Origin: Paragonimus skrjabini miyazakii
Lineage: Eukaryota; Platyhelminthes; Trematoda; Plagiorchiida; Troglotrematidae
Direction: 5' to 3'
Assembly: GCA_014338405.1 (NCBI GenBank)
Contig: JTDE01000299.1
Location: forward strand, 225,328-289,327
Length of the DNA stretch: 64,000 nucleotides
In this document: positions 24,015 to 36,150 of the stretch, piece by piece
Position numbering within the stretch: position 1 is the stretch's first letter
Layout of the letters: each line of letters starts with the position of its first letter
Notes under the pieces: generated by a model
What the model was told of the DNA's origin: nothing
Database searches by the model: none
The model's input: only the letters and a program-made list of their open reading frames with translations
Program-made: the position numbers and the translations under genes

Positions 24015-27000
24015 CGACGGGCCGAAACTGACCAAACTTAGGTATCAGAACGACGGTTAAAATGTAACGAATGCCAGACATGCTCTGAATTCGAAAAACA
24101 TGGATTGCGTGGGCCTGTATGCGCGTGGAATGCCGTTTTGAAAAGAGAGGGACTGACCGACCGACAGAGAGCTGAGGCAATCTCAGCGACTGACTTTTTG
24201 CACATTTCACATGTTGCCTTTCAATGTGTGAATTCGAGGAGCCGCGATCAGAATAGACGGCAGGGTAGCCCGTGGGACACCCCATGATCCATAGTCACTT
24301 GAGTTGTCAACGTAGATGTAGCATGTGTATTGTGCTCTGTTGATGAGATAATCACCCAGTGGGTAATCAGACTGATTGCGTTATTTTCTGCTTCTGCAAA
24401 TTGGCAATATACCTTATCGTTCGAACTCAGTCACTGTATTCTTCTATTTCCCCCACTCGTCTGACTGACCTATACATTGTAGTGGTTTGATTATCACGTT
24501 AAGAGATTAGTGGGTCGAATGCAAGAGCGTATGGAACCACGATTAGGGCCACCGACTAAATAAGCTGCATCTGGTAAATCACGTGAACGTTTGGGGCTGA
24601 AAATACAACTAAACTGAGTGGGGAAGACTAAGTACAAAACGACCTGGAGAACAACGTTGCTGCTCAATGCGGAGTTTGTTAATATGAAACGGCCTCAACA
24701 GTATTGCCAAAACCAACGCAGAAGTAACAGCCAAACCTTTCAGTGAAACTACTATTGCCTGAAGAGGGTTGGTTAAGCAGTTCTTTCTCCAATAGCTGCC
24801 TCAGGTTGAAACGCAACAGACACGATTGCATCGGTTATCCTTTCCTCCTGGGTGACTACTTCGTCTGTGTCCGTAGGATTGGGATGGAATGCTCTGAACC
24901 ACTGTAGATGCAAATCCTGATAATTATCTATTACAGTAAGGACACACTTCCACAGCCTATTTCCTAAAACATATAACTGTCGGGGAAGAACCCAATTCCC
25001 CGAGAATATCGTTTTCACTCACCTTTGGAAAGGCTTACCTCATTCTGTTCGAAGTGACCTTAATAGTCGGCACCGTCATGTGCCACTTCACCTATCACGT
25101 GCGTTCTCAACTTTTGTGCCAATTTCTGGTATCCCGCCTGCGCACTTCGTCCTTCACGAGCATTCTCAGCCATTTGCTTATTTCTGGCACCCAGCCGACA
25201 CGCCTGTTCTTTAATTGGGACATCTCTATACTGTCTGGATTTTCGTGTAGATCATTGTCTGATCCACTTTTTTTCTTGTTTTCTGATTGGTCACAAACCC
25301 TTTAAATGTGGTCTAGTTTGTGACCGCGTTGTCTTCGAACTGAGTGACATAAAATGGCTCTCTCCGGGGGCCGGTCTTTTCTCTGTGTTCGTTCGTTAGC
25401 CTCAGGTGGTTGGATAGGCCGGGAATATACGAATTAGTCGCGCATACTTTGTAGTCATTTGTACATTATCGTTGAACGTCGTTCCGTTATCTACCGGTTC
25501 ACTAACCGTTATTCTGTTGTCTGTTTATGCGCTCGTAGGCCGTATACCAAGTTACAACAATAACGATATATCGATACTGCTTCCATCTATTGCTGATGGT
25601 CGGTATATGGACCCATTCCGTGATTATCTATGCTCTAACGTAAATATTCGACTCTTGCTTCAATCCTATGCTGTTACTTGTCTAGGCGTAACTTTGAGCA
25701 GCAGTGTACTTCGGCTACTACACTTCAATGATGCTTTCACCAACGTCAGAAGACTATGGGTTTATGTCGACAGCTTATAGACTCTTACAATTCCACATCA
25801 CTTAGTCAGTCTGTGTTAACTCCATGAGATTTACCATTCACTTGTTGAATCCCCAGGACTTTTGCAAAAGAAATTTATACATTTGCTAGATCGTTAGTGC
25901 ATCTAACACGCCGTGGTGAAGATTCCCTTAAAAAACAATTTTGTTTTGTTTTAAAAAACCGGCTTACAATGTGCAAAGGTTTTGAAGCCAAAATATCATC
26001 AGGTTTTCCCTCTCCCGTCTGATTTCTTCGAATGCCTGCGTCTTCGGCGAGATGCAGGTGACAGCCTTGATGTGTACGTATTCGATCCTCTTTCCTCCCT
26101 CATCCCTGGCTTAGTTCAAGCTGTACATAAGCCCGGTATTCACATCTTTGAAGTAGTCAAGAAATCGAGTTAATATTTCCTCAAAATTAATACTGATTTG
26201 TGGTTGTTTACCATGCTATCTGGAATTTTTAACACTACCGTTATCATTATTGATAATAATATACTCAGTTGGGTACGATCGAGGCCCGGTGAGTCAGTTA
26301 CCATCTATTTGCGGAAGATCCGAATGTGTGAAGTAGTGAAACTTCGAACCACAGAGTGCAAGAAGTGTATCGTTGACTCGATTGGACATAACTTCTTCCC
26401 CCAACACTCACTTATGATCATCAAGTTTCAAGAATTATAATCTGAACCCATCTTTTCCCGCTAACCGACACTACTTGGTAAGTAGTCTATTGCAGCGTTT
26501 CTTCCTGACTATGTCAACCACCGCGAACTGCATCTCTGAATTGGTAGCAGGATCGCATACGGACGTCCTACATGTTGTCAGAACTAACTGTATTTGTGAA
26601 CCTCGGGCATGTGTTCACTTCGTATGGTGTGTCTGCATTCAGGAATCGATCAGAACTAGACATTTTACTGGTGCATGTCACTGAAACTCCTCTTCATCAG
26701 CTTATTTCAAGACGTTGAACATTAACGGACTGTATACGTCCCGTGACAACCACATGTGTTCCACACTTGCCTGTGGCTTCAGTATGAGGTTCAGAATGTA
26801 ATTTAAAATTCAGCTGCCTAAACGTCGTACACAGTAAACTAAGTTGTTTCGCCCATGGCTGTTATATGCACGTCAAGGCTGCCTGTGTGCCCCCAATTCG
26901 TGCTAAGACTTAAGCTGAGTTCTGACTTGTCGTGGCCTCAACGATCAACGGCTCATTCGTTCACATACTTAACAACAACGCCATCGTTTTTAAACGTGAC

Positions 27001-27476
27001 AGTATAGTACGTACTTCCTCTGGGTCACGTCTTCTCTCTACCGTCGTTATTGCCTGTATGGCTTAGTGTTGATTGCACTCGAATAAGGATACAATAGTAA
27101 GTTCATGATTCGTAGGTTGATTCAAACAGTGAACCTTAACATGCATTTATTATATTTTACTATTACAAACGTCATCTGCTAAGTATTGATGAACGTGGCG
27201 AGCCATCCACTGACTGACCTGACATCTGAACCTTTTCCGGAAGAGTCATCGACCCTTGACCTCATGAGTAACTAAATGTCTTGTTGAGTTTCACCTTGAA
27301 ACAGCCTTCGATCTGAAATCCGTTGCGACCGGTTCATCGTATTCACTATTGTAGTTAGATCCCTTTGCATTATCAGCCTGTCGGTACCATTAATCTTTAT
27401 CGTAGCTAACTCGTTCCGGGACACCTTCTCCCGGGCGAGTTTATCCCCGGAATAATTCAAGCCTCTTGAGCACAAT

Positions 27477-27477
<1 letters not shown>
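24015..27477. other. Non-coding, no recognised feature
   Basis: Open frames at 25054-25305, 25472-25780 and 25982-26173 (+) are suggestive by length only. 25240-25440 has the look of an LTR or promoter region (TTTAAATG, GC-rich downstream), but no termini could be defined. Confidence 0.35.

Positions 27478-27478
<1 letters not shown>

Positions 27479-27526
<48 letters not shown>
27479..27526. repeat. AT dinucleotide microsatellite, 24 units
   Basis: Uninterrupted AT repeat, followed by GCGCG. Confidence 0.97.
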
Positions 27527-27532
<6 letters not shown>

Positions 27533-27573
27533 TTTGTACGAAGCTTGGTCACCCTGGTGTCGTAGATCGCCTC

Positions 27574-27825
27574 ACGATTAGGTACTCTGAAAAAAAATCC
27601 TGAATCCAAACCATTTTACGGGACTTCCAACTGGAAGGTTCACCAAAAACAAACTCCTTGACAGGGTCAAGTTAGCGAGCGGCCTCATCACACTGACGTA
27701 ACCAAGGCCAAGCTAGTTGACATGCGAGCCTACGCGCATCCCAGGTCAAGTCGACCGGCTCCATCGTCTGAGTGTTTAGACCACCACGGTGCATGGCCAG
27801 TAGCACCTGGCTGTTTACAGAAATC
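27574..27825 (-). repeat. Repeat family A, copy 4, first part (interrupted)
   Basis: It matches the reverse complement of the tail of copy 5 (AAACCATTTTACGGGACTTC region), then the block GCGGCCTCATCAC...CAGGTCAAGTCGACCGG seen in copy 1. The match breaks at about 27825, where SINE B begins, and resumes at about 28880. Confidence 0.75.
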
Positions 27826-28016
27826 ACAGCTGATATGTAGCGAGAGATTTGGTCGCTATAAGTTGAACAACGCCCACAACTGATTGCAAGTTTCGCATTC
27901 CCATAGATTTTTCAGCCAGACCCTTTCGAAAAGAAGCAATTTACTCGAGTTCTTTTTTCGTTAGAACTCGCCAACAGTGTATATCCTTGCCATGGCTAGG
28001 ACCATACTTTTTCCAG
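27826..28016 (-). repeat. SINE B copy 2, 3' part (interrupted)
   Basis: Minus-strand SINE B, 3' part including a decayed hammerhead region (27935-27979) whose core is lost but whose stem-III palindrome ACTCGAGT remains. The match ends at about 28008 and resumes at 28670. Confidence 0.75.
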
Positions 28017-28661
28017 TTTATGACATCTCGAGTAAAACTTTCATGTGTCTCAATATTTACTTAAGATGTTCAAAGAGGATCAGTTGAGTTTCAACAGCGA
28101 CCAGCATTGTACGGCTAACGTGCACATGTGTTGGCTGAAAAACACAGGAATCGGTTGGCTCTTAAAAATTGAGAGGACACGGTCACGCTACGTGCAGAGA
28201 GTGAACAGAATTAGCTGATGTGGACCAAGTTACCTAGAACGTCTTAAGTTGACATCGGGACGCGCGGAAGTCATATTGTAGCAAAACATCATTCAATAAA
28301 GCACGATATTTATTGTTCAACTCGCCCGTTCCAACCCCACACACGCATTCGCGTTTAGGAACCGGAATTCCGGTCCACAACTCACCCTCGTATGCACTTC
28401 TGACCGGTTAGTGTATGTGTCCCACGCCTTCTGTCGGGGGTTTTCGCCTGCCATTCCTCGTCCGTTGGTCCGATTTTGTTGGGCAGTGGTTCGTCTGGTC
28501 ACCCGTGCTGTTCGCTATCTGATCGCCATGGCCTTTTGAACATATCTTCTTGTCGCGTCGAGTTATTCCATTGAGTGGTGGACTACTCGCACCTTCGACT
28601 TGGCCATCTACCACAATATGGAGACAACTTAAGCCGGAAAAGGTATAGAACTCCTGCCATA
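28017..28661. mobile_element. Unclassified 645-bp insertion inside SINE B copy 2
   Basis: The segment splits a SINE B copy and is bounded by an 8-base direct repeat TTTTCCAG (28009-28016 and 28662-28669), a possible target-site duplication. It has an AATAAA near 28296 and a GC-rich second half. No open frame of note, no TG/CA ends and no poly-A tail were seen, so the class is unknown. Confidence 0.45.
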
Positions 28662-28830
28662 TTTTCCAGAGGCAACCGTGCTGACTAATGCGCCGCATCA
28701 TATTCATTCATAGCGGGCGCGACGTAATCAACACATGAAAACGTGCAGCCACATTTGCTTGTGAATAGTGCTCAGACTGCCCGATAGTCTTGAAAGGAGA
28801 CAATAACTATCTTGTTAAGTTCAATCGTTG
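28662..28830 (-). repeat. SINE B copy 2, 5' part
   Basis: GAGGCAACCGTG, CCACATTTGCTTGTGA and the block with GACTGCCCGAT match the 5' half of SINE B on the minus strand and continue the copy broken at 28016. Confidence 0.75.
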
Positions 28831-28879
28831 ACACCACGACTAGGACTTCTGTTCAAGTTGAAAGACTTCTTAAAGACAA

Positions 28880-29180
28880 CGCACGGCTGAGAACTAGTAT
28901 GCACCAATCAATGTAAATGGACAGAGCAAGAATACGATAGTTCCCTAACCGGCTATGCTATCAGGATAATCTTTTCACCAAACGATGGATAATAAGAAGC
29001 CGTATTCATGAACGACACGGATTTAGACATTATTGAAGGAGATCAAAAAAGCAATTGTTTCCCCAGAGAATCTGAGACAGATCATGCTGTTTTTTAGTTT
29101 ACCATGCTACTTGTGAACGTTAACGTGACGTTTTACAGCCATGCTACCAAAACGACTAACGTCGCTTGGCATGTCTCATT
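28880..29180 (-). repeat. Repeat family A, copy 4, second part
   Basis: It matches the reverse complement of copy 2 in order: CAGGATAATCTTTTCACCAAA, then GAGAATCTGAGACA, then CATGCTACCAAAACG and GGCATGTCTCA. This continues the copy broken at 27825. Confidence 0.75.
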
Positions 29181-30776
29181 CTCATCTTTGTTAGAGAGCC
29201 AATTATATGTGCAACGTTATTGAGATCGGTATAGATAGCTCGTCGAAAAACAGTTATCTAGAAACCTGCTTTATCCTGACAAATGTCGTGTGCAACTTGG
29301 ACTGGGCGAACTATCATGTCGGAACGGGGTCATACTAGTGGGAGGTAAGTAAAAGGACAGTGCGTCAATTTAGGACAAACAACTACCCATACTGATAGTT
29401 CTAGGATGTGAAAACCGGTTAGTTTGGGTTGATATATCAGTTCATATCATACGGAACAAAATACTTTCAAGTTGATAATTAAGAACCACGATGATATGTT
29501 GATGTATGTATGTACAGATCAAAATGGGCCGAATAAAAGGCGTAACGCGCAACTTGCAAAAATGGTGATTACTGGCCGATTGACCTCTCTACGAACATTT
29601 AGCCGGCAAGTCCAAATGCATCTTGTTGTGGTATTTGTACTTTGTACTTTGATTTCATCGAAGGCTCATCGGACCTGTGGGGTCTCAGATGACGAGTACG
29701 TTGTGTTTAAGTATCTGATTATGATAAGGTTCGGTTATGTTGGATCACTTTTCTCAGTTCAACTCAGTATGGCTTGGTCTGGACGAAATGTGCTATAACT
29801 AGACCAGACTTCTGCACCACTATTAAGAGGACAATGTGTCGGTAACTTAGCAGTGTACTGAGCTGGTTTTCATCTATGCAGTTTGTGTTAAAAATGCGGA
29901 GACTATCACTAGCAAGTTTATTATAAAACACGCGGGTACGTGATCGGTTCCCTATAAATCAGTTTGAATGCTGATGAACAAGTTTGACACAACAAGCGAT
30001 GCCTGTGACCCATTCGATTCTTGTTGTACTAGTGATGTCCTACGAAGTTTAAAAGCAGCCACCAAAAGCGCATCCCCCGTTTCACTCATGAATGTAACAC
30101 ACTGAAGCCTGTTGTACACGAAATACTTTAAAAACACTAGTATATACCTTACTGGGGTGCTTGGTTAGAAGGGTATCGGTTATCGACTTCGGGCAAACGT
30201 AAATCAGTTTGCATCTGACATTCATCAGAAAAGAATACATTCCACAGTATTTACTGACGACTCAATATTATATCTGAATGGATTCGTGCGGAAACCTCAT
30301 TTTCGGCACATTAAGAACCCCCACCGGCCTCCTTCAAACAGACGCCGACATAACTCAAAGCTCATGACCTGAACGGTGTTTTCCCAACATGGATTATCGA
30401 GCTTCACTCTCTTGACAACAAAACGTAACATGAAAAACTTCTGTTAGCATAATCGTTCACAAACTAGAACATTTCTGTCTTCGACTGTTGTATTAGTGCT
30501 GGACCAATTGCGGGTACTTTAATACGTTTGGTTTCAACAGTACGGTGTGGCATTACACTGCGCATTGTGTACCAGGATATCTGGATGAAACTTTCGAGGC
30601 ACGATAAACCAGTAGCGACGGACTAAAGTGACTGATCCTTACGGTGGTTAGAAATAACACTACCGGATTTAATCATTTGGGGCTAATTTAAACACATCTT
30701 GTGCTTTTATCATGTCCAGGGAGAGTGCCTTCTTATAAAAAAAACCCGCACTGCAAGTTTAGCGTTATGAGGTTAT

Positions 30777-30780
<4 letters not shown>
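29181..30780. other. Non-coding, no recognised feature
   Basis: A 108-codon open frame (29472-29798 +) has one hydrophobic segment and no recognised family or splice support. Confidence 0.4.

Positions 30781-30818
<38 letters not shown>
30781..30818. repeat. TA dinucleotide microsatellite, 19 units
   Basis: Uninterrupted TA repeat. Confidence 0.97.
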
Positions 30819-30819
<1 letters not shown>

Positions 30820-31054
30820 TTAAGGGCTTCAATCAGAATTTCTCGCTAAGGTAAGGTTTCCGTTTGCGTGTACTGATATGTAATAGAGTAGATAACATGG
30901 AGTAATGTCTTTTAACTTCATCCATTCTGGACAAGAAGCTTACTAACTTTGTGAAATTGTATCACGCATATAGCACACAGATGTAGTCAATCCTTGCTAA
31001 TGGGATCCAATAGGATCTACTTACGTATCGTCTGTAGGTTATAAACGGGTTAAT

Positions 31055-31720
31055 TTATCGTTTGCTGAATCTCCTTAAACTGAATCGAAAGTACACACTT
31101 CCAGAAAGACCAATGTTTCTCAGGAAACATGTGGCAACTGGACATATTGATGTGAAGTAGACACGACATGCCTCAATAACGAGGCCTGAAAACCGAGAAT
31201 TGTCATACACCACCTCTCTTCTGGAAAACACCGCTATATAACAAATGGTGCAGTAAACCCTGAAACGCAGCACAGCTTTTCTCAGTATTCTTTGCAAAAT
31301 TGTTAGGTTTCAGTCAATTCCCTACTAATTTTGTAAGGCTGTTTAGCTCATGAATGCATCTTTATCCACCGCTTGGCAGAAAAAATCATCTATTGGGATA
31401 ATATTGTATCTTTATTTTGTTTATTTGCACTCACTGCTGCATCCTGGTTCCCATTCCAGCATTGCCTATCAAACGCTAAGAAGTTTGTCAACAGCTGGGT
31501 GCTGTTGGTCGTGACCTAGACACTGGTAGAGTGGAGCCAGTCGATTTAATGACACGCGGGCACGCCGCGCTAGCTAGCATGACTTTGGATACAGTGGTGG
31601 GCTAAAGCCATTTGCTAACCTGACTCGACCAGATGACCCCTTTTTGGTGAACCCTTCGGTTCGAAATTCCGTGAAATGGTTTGTATTCCGGGTTTCGCTA
31701 TCTGGTTCCCACTTATGATG
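31055..31720 (+). repeat. Dispersed repeat family A, copy 5
   Basis: It aligns with copies 2 and 3: GTGCAGTAAACCCTGAAACG, CATGAATGCATC, TTTATTTGCACTCA, GCCTATCAAACGC, GGGTGCTGTTGGTCGTG, and a tail TTTTTGGTGAACCCTTCGG. It gives the best-preserved tail of the family in this window. Confidence 0.75.
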
Positions 31721-32944
31721 CAATCGGCTAACATCCACCTTTCAATACACGCGTGCAGAAGTAACTTTTCTATGTGTATCTGTATCGTACGCTGACGAAA
31801 AATCTACCACTTGTTCACACGTTTGCTATTATGTGGCGATTACTTTCTCTACAGCAGGTTTATCGCAGTTAACTTTCATGATACATGTGTGAAAACACTT
31901 TGTGATGGACATTTTCTTGGGATATTTTATGACGCATAGTGACTAGTGAATCAAGAAACCGGTCAAAATAACTAATCGGTCATCCTAATGGGGCGATCGT
32001 TCCGGTTACTTCAATGTTGCGACAGATACGTTTGACACTTCCCAAATGACTGGCACAAAACGACAGTGATCACAATACCGGATCGAGCACGAGCAACCTA
32101 CCAACCAAAAATTGGTTGATGTTGCCTGAAACAAGCCCCCCTCGTTTACCCATGCCAAGGTCGCCACATGAACGCGGACAATCCTGGTTCCATTACTCCG
32201 TTTTGTTTACGATGATTCAGGCTGGTGTATGCTCGTACACCACAGGGGGGCGGGCTTGTGTCGTCATCACTAGTTAGTGGGGTAACCGCAGCTGTATTAC
32301 CGGCGCCACCAAGCCCAGAACGTGCTTTACAGAGTACGATCACCCGCAGTGGTTTTACAGCGTGTTCCCCCTCTCTAAAGGGATTATCAATTTCGTGAAG
32401 CCCCAGCAATCCGACATAACGCATATAGTCCCAGTCTGGACTACTGTCACTGCGATCCGTTTTGCCTAGGTCATTGTGTTAGTGTGGCTGGGTTAAGTTG
32501 GTCCTCGCCGTATTTCGGACAAGCCCGCCACGCAGGCCCACCGCCGATGTGACCCCAGCATGCATTGGTCACGCAACGCAGCCATCTCGTTGTCAGGTCT
32601 ACACCGTGTGGCCTGACGTAGTAACCGCAACGCACGGATCACGTCCATTTCGCATCGTGGACTTAACGACAGAGTGGGTGCACGCGGTGTTCACGCAGCG
32701 TGCGAACGTGGCCTCACTTCCCGGAAGTCACGCATCGGTGTATCTGTGTAGGATAAGACGGCACAGTCTGCAATGTACTTGGCTAACACCATAGGCAATC
32801 TGCTTATTTATTCTGGGAGTGATATGTCAAGGAGTTGGTGGTTATGTAAGCAGTCAGGATGTGTGAGACCGACCGGAAGTGGGAACTAAGGTCGATCCAA
32901 TTTGCGGTGGCACACAAAAGGCACGGTTTCATGACCCACATAAA
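31721..32944. other. Non-coding, GC-richer block, no recognised gene
   Basis: 32150-32800 is GC-rich with overlapping open frames on both strands (32146-32424 -, 32498-32794 +), neither with a recognised motif. It may be an old repeat. Confidence 0.4.
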
Positions 32945-33165
32945 CAATCCTAGAATGAGTTGAACATCACTCACATTTGATCGCAGCCTTTTCATTCAGC
33001 CAGCCTCTTTCGAAGAGAAGCACTAGACTCGAGTTTCGCTCTTTCTAGAGCAGCTCGTCAGTAGTGCATATCCTGACCACTGCCGGGATTAGAACTCCGA
33101 CCACGTTTTAATGAGGCAACCGTGTTGCCCACTAAGCCACTGACCTCTCACTAGGCTAATAAGTC
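32945..33165 (-). repeat. SINE B copy 3, best-preserved head and ribozyme
   Basis: On the minus strand the copy begins with a tRNA-like head. TGGCTTAGTGGG fits the pol III A box, and GGAGTTCTAATCCC about 30 bases later resembles the B box. This is followed by the complete hammerhead and a short 3' part ending near GTTCAACTCATTC. It lacks the leader seen in copies 1, 4 and 6. The layout of tRNA-like promoter then hammerhead is that of the schistosome SM-alpha SINE-like elements. Confidence 0.85.
33020..33067 (-). ncRNA. Intact hammerhead ribozyme, SINE B copy 3
   Basis: Minus strand, in order: stem I GCACUA; core CUGACGA; stem II segment GCUGCUCUAGAAAGAGC; core GAAAC; UCGA; triplet GUC; stem I UAGUGC. 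Stem I pairs perfectly over six bases. Stem II closes as GCU/AGC or, with a three-base bulge, as a GCUCU/AGAGC hairpin. The bases around GAAA and GUC form ACUCGAGU, a perfect palindrome, so stem III would have only a two-base loop within one molecule but pairs fully between two. Predicted cleavage is after the C at 33026. This is the only copy here with every core element intact. Confidence 0.85.
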
Positions 33166-35405
33166 TATATGAATGCAAAAGCTGCCATCAAATGTGATGT
33201 TCAACTTGAAATCAACCAAATCCCCGACTACTCACCAGCAATCCTAGAACATACGAGTCATCAGTCCAACCAACGCTCCCTGTTCAGGTACATGGACGAA
33301 CGGCCGCGTATTGCATAGCCACGTATGGCTTGACTAAGTTAACAACATTAGCAGGAGAAGCCAATAGGTTTAATGATCGGTCAAACTAACGAACAGATGT
33401 CGTTACGTATAATCGGACGTTTCCACAGCAAGCGCATGTGTGAACGGTCAGTACACAAGTTAAACGAAAACATTTTCACAAAATTATCAAAGGTGATGAG
33501 TGTTCAGAATGAATCAAAATGCGGCAGGCTTTGTACAGTCGCGAAAAGTTTGATTGAGTCTACGCCGATCCAACACATGAGCACTAAGGCGTTGAATGCG
33601 GAATACACGACTCAGTTCATTCAGCATAGAGCGATTTTCGTCGGTACAAGAATGTTAGTCCTCATGCCGAATACTTTCAGCATGATATCGACTGCATCAC
33701 GATGAGGCTAACTGTGAAACCTTTAATCGTTAGTACATTGGAGTAACTCCAGTTGCACGACGGTAAAGATCGGCGGTTCCCAACTCGTGAAACGTAAAAA
33801 AAACCTTCCGAATTGCGAGAGGTAAAGAAAAACATAAAAATGAAGTTCATGGTGGTCCAATGATAGCATGTGAAATCAGCTGAATTGTGTTCACTCAAAT
33901 TACGCACGGACGATACAAAGCTTATCACATGAATGTCTGACGGGTCATCTCAAAAGTACATTGCGATGTACCGGCCCCATGCTTCATTCCGCAAAATATA
34001 GTTCCGGTCTGAATTACTTACCAAGCTCCTGTGTAAGATTCGATGTGAACTGGTTAAATCGGTGGTCCTTGTTGACTGTCTTTTGCTCTTGAGCCACGCA
34101 CTAGCCCCATTACGGTAGCATACAACCTGAGTGGATACTGTAACCCTTCTAAACGGCGAAAGCTGGTCTACTTGTTACACGCGGCAATAACTCATATTTG
34201 GCAAGTTCCCATGTAACATTCACTCTGTTTTACCTGGTTGTTGCTTGAGTTTATTATGCGGATTATGTAAAGGTATTAATTATAACGATTTTCGAAGTTG
34301 CAGGTTGGTCAGAAAACCGTTCGATGACTGCTTTAGAAGTTGAAGTCGACGGATCCCAAAATTGTTCCGCAGAAAATTTGAGAATGGAGAACGGTTGACT
34401 TTGATGTCACGCGCAAGAGTTCTGGCTACGTCACATGATAAACGAATCCTTGCCAAAGGAGTCGGAAATGTTACACTGCTATCGTCTAGGGTGAAGTGAG
34501 ATTTTCCGGCATTTTCATAATCAAAACTATAAAATGAAATAATCTTGTTTCCATCATGATACGTGCTGTGATCTCATCACTGAGGCTAAGCCATGAGCTG
34601 ACAAAGTTTTATACGAACAAAACGATCATCAAAGAAGGCAGTGAAAATCGGAAATAAACCATTCTTCAATAGTAAGCCTTTAAATTTCGTACCCTGAATA
34701 TTACGTGTCATGGGTCATAGGGTGAAATTTGGTCGGGGTCGCAAACCGCAAACGATTGTGAACAGCTAACAACAAGGGCGCTCAAGAAGCAAACTATCCG
34801 GTTCCGGCGAATGTTTGCGATACTTTCCACTTCTATCCGCATAACCATAAGCTATAATTCATGTACATGTAGATTCCGCCGTCAAAATCAATGCTCATAG
34901 AACTGGTGGCCAAGCGGACAAACTTTGGTTCACAAAACTAAAGGTTGCTGGCGCGAAACCCTATCCAGACTATCTCTGTCTGATGGATCCAAACAAAGTC
35001 AAAAACCGACCTCGGAGTATCGATTTGATGAGTACAATGGATTATCATTTCTTAATTCCACTTTGACAATTGAATATTACGCAATAAACGACCTCTATAA
35101 CAACTTGACGAATGTTAACCAGCGCTCACAAAACTTATACCAGAAATCCTCCTCTAAATGTTACCATAAGAACATTATGGATGACCTGTGAGTTGTCATT
35201 GTTAGTCAAAAACAATGCTTTAGCGAAACAGGGCAGGAAATCTATGCCGAGAAAACGATGTGGTCGATCTCTGCTTCAAAATCAGGCGTGCCGATCACAC
35301 CATCGAATCTTTTGAATGACCGCCACAGAAATCATGAGTGAGGATTGATACCGCCTAGCAGGTTTAATGAGATCGGAGATTTCGACCTGTCTAGGAAGTC
35401 CTAAT
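33166..35405. other. Non-coding, no recognised feature
   Basis: Open frames 33373-33705 and 34925-35191 (+) lack splice borders and family signatures. Nothing else recognised. Confidence 0.4.
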
Positions 35406-35573
35406 CGCGGGGCTATCGACTGGAGTTAACAGGACAGTTACTGTGACTCCATTCCGAGACGATCGGGCAACTTGATTATTATTCACAAGCGAAAGTGGTT
35501 GAGTTTTCACATATGACAATTCGGTCGTGCCTAATGTGAAGTGAATGTCGTAGCGCAGTGTTCAACACGGTTG
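35406..35573 (+). repeat. SINE B copy 4, 5' leader (interrupted)
   Basis: Plus-strand leader from GACTGGAGTTAACAG through GACGATCGGGCAAC to TAGCGCAGTGTTCAACACGG, aligned with copy 6 (58110 onward). The copy breaks after CGGTTG at 35573. Confidence 0.85.
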
Positions 35574-35962
35574 TGTAGCCGTCGTCTCGCCCTCTCACGC
35601 GGCGCATCACGTGACAAGCCTAAAACTAAGAGACTCACTGTCCCAACCTGTGCATGCACACCCACACATCCATCGGCCCGAAAACCTTCCTCCACATCGG
35701 AACATACGCACGCGCACGCGGTCACCATCTTCACACTCAGCCAATTGGAACGCTCCAACTGGATGTCATTCAGTGCGGTCAATCACAGGCCCGCGTGACG
35801 TGGTTGGACACGGTCTGGACGAGCGCCACTGAATTAAGCTTGTACACCAATCCCACCAATAAAGATCCAAACTAATTGATTTAACCTTCTCATTGACCAT
35901 CGTTGAGATATCGTTATTTGTTAGTGGGTACGCAAGCTATCACGGTTGAGAGTTCCACTACA
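35574..35962. mobile_element. Probable solo LTR (389 bp) inserted in SINE B copy 4
   Basis: Compared with the uninterrupted copy at 58110-58455, exactly this segment is extra. It starts TGTAG and ends CTACA, a 5-base terminal inversion with TG...CA ends, and has AATAAA near 35860. Flanks are GTTG on the left and ATTG on the right, a 4-base duplication with one mismatch. The CTACA end is shared with the LTR at 23645-23895, but I see no other similarity to it. A solo LTR left by LTR-LTR recombination is the simplest reading. Confidence 0.65.
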
Positions 35963-36150
35963 ATTGCCTCATCAAAGCGTGGTCGGAGTTCTAGTCCCGG
36001 CCGTGGCAAGGATATGCACTACTTCCGAGCTCTAATGAGAGCGAAACTCGAGTCTAGCGCTTCTATTCGAAAGAGGGCGACTGGAAAATCTATGGGAATG
36101 CGAAAGCTGTGATCAATTGTGGGTGACGCTCAACTTGAAGACTGATCACT
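35963..36150 (+). repeat. SINE B copy 4, head and ribozyme part
   Basis: Resumes with ATTGCCTCATCAAAGCG, then the B-box-like GGAGTTCTAGTCCC, the ribozyme region and the 3' part ending near GTGACGCTCAACTTG. Confidence 0.85.
36016..36060 (+). ncRNA. Decayed hammerhead, SINE B copy 4
   Basis: Stem II (GCUCU-AAUG-AGAGC), GAAAC, the palindrome ACUCGAGU and triplet GUC are kept, but the core reads CUUCCGA instead of CUGACGA and stem I has one A-C mismatch. It is expected to be inactive. Confidence 0.7.

Noticed and set aside
23691..24285. Open frames reading through the N gap
   Set aside because: They are artefacts of translating Ns; the sequence on both sides belongs to a probable LTR element.
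35941..35948. CACGGTTG repeated at 35566 and 35941 as the target duplication of the inserted LTR
   Set aside because: Using it leaves 18 unexplained bases before the SINE resumes. The TGTAG/CTACA border with GTTG/ATTG flanks leaves none.
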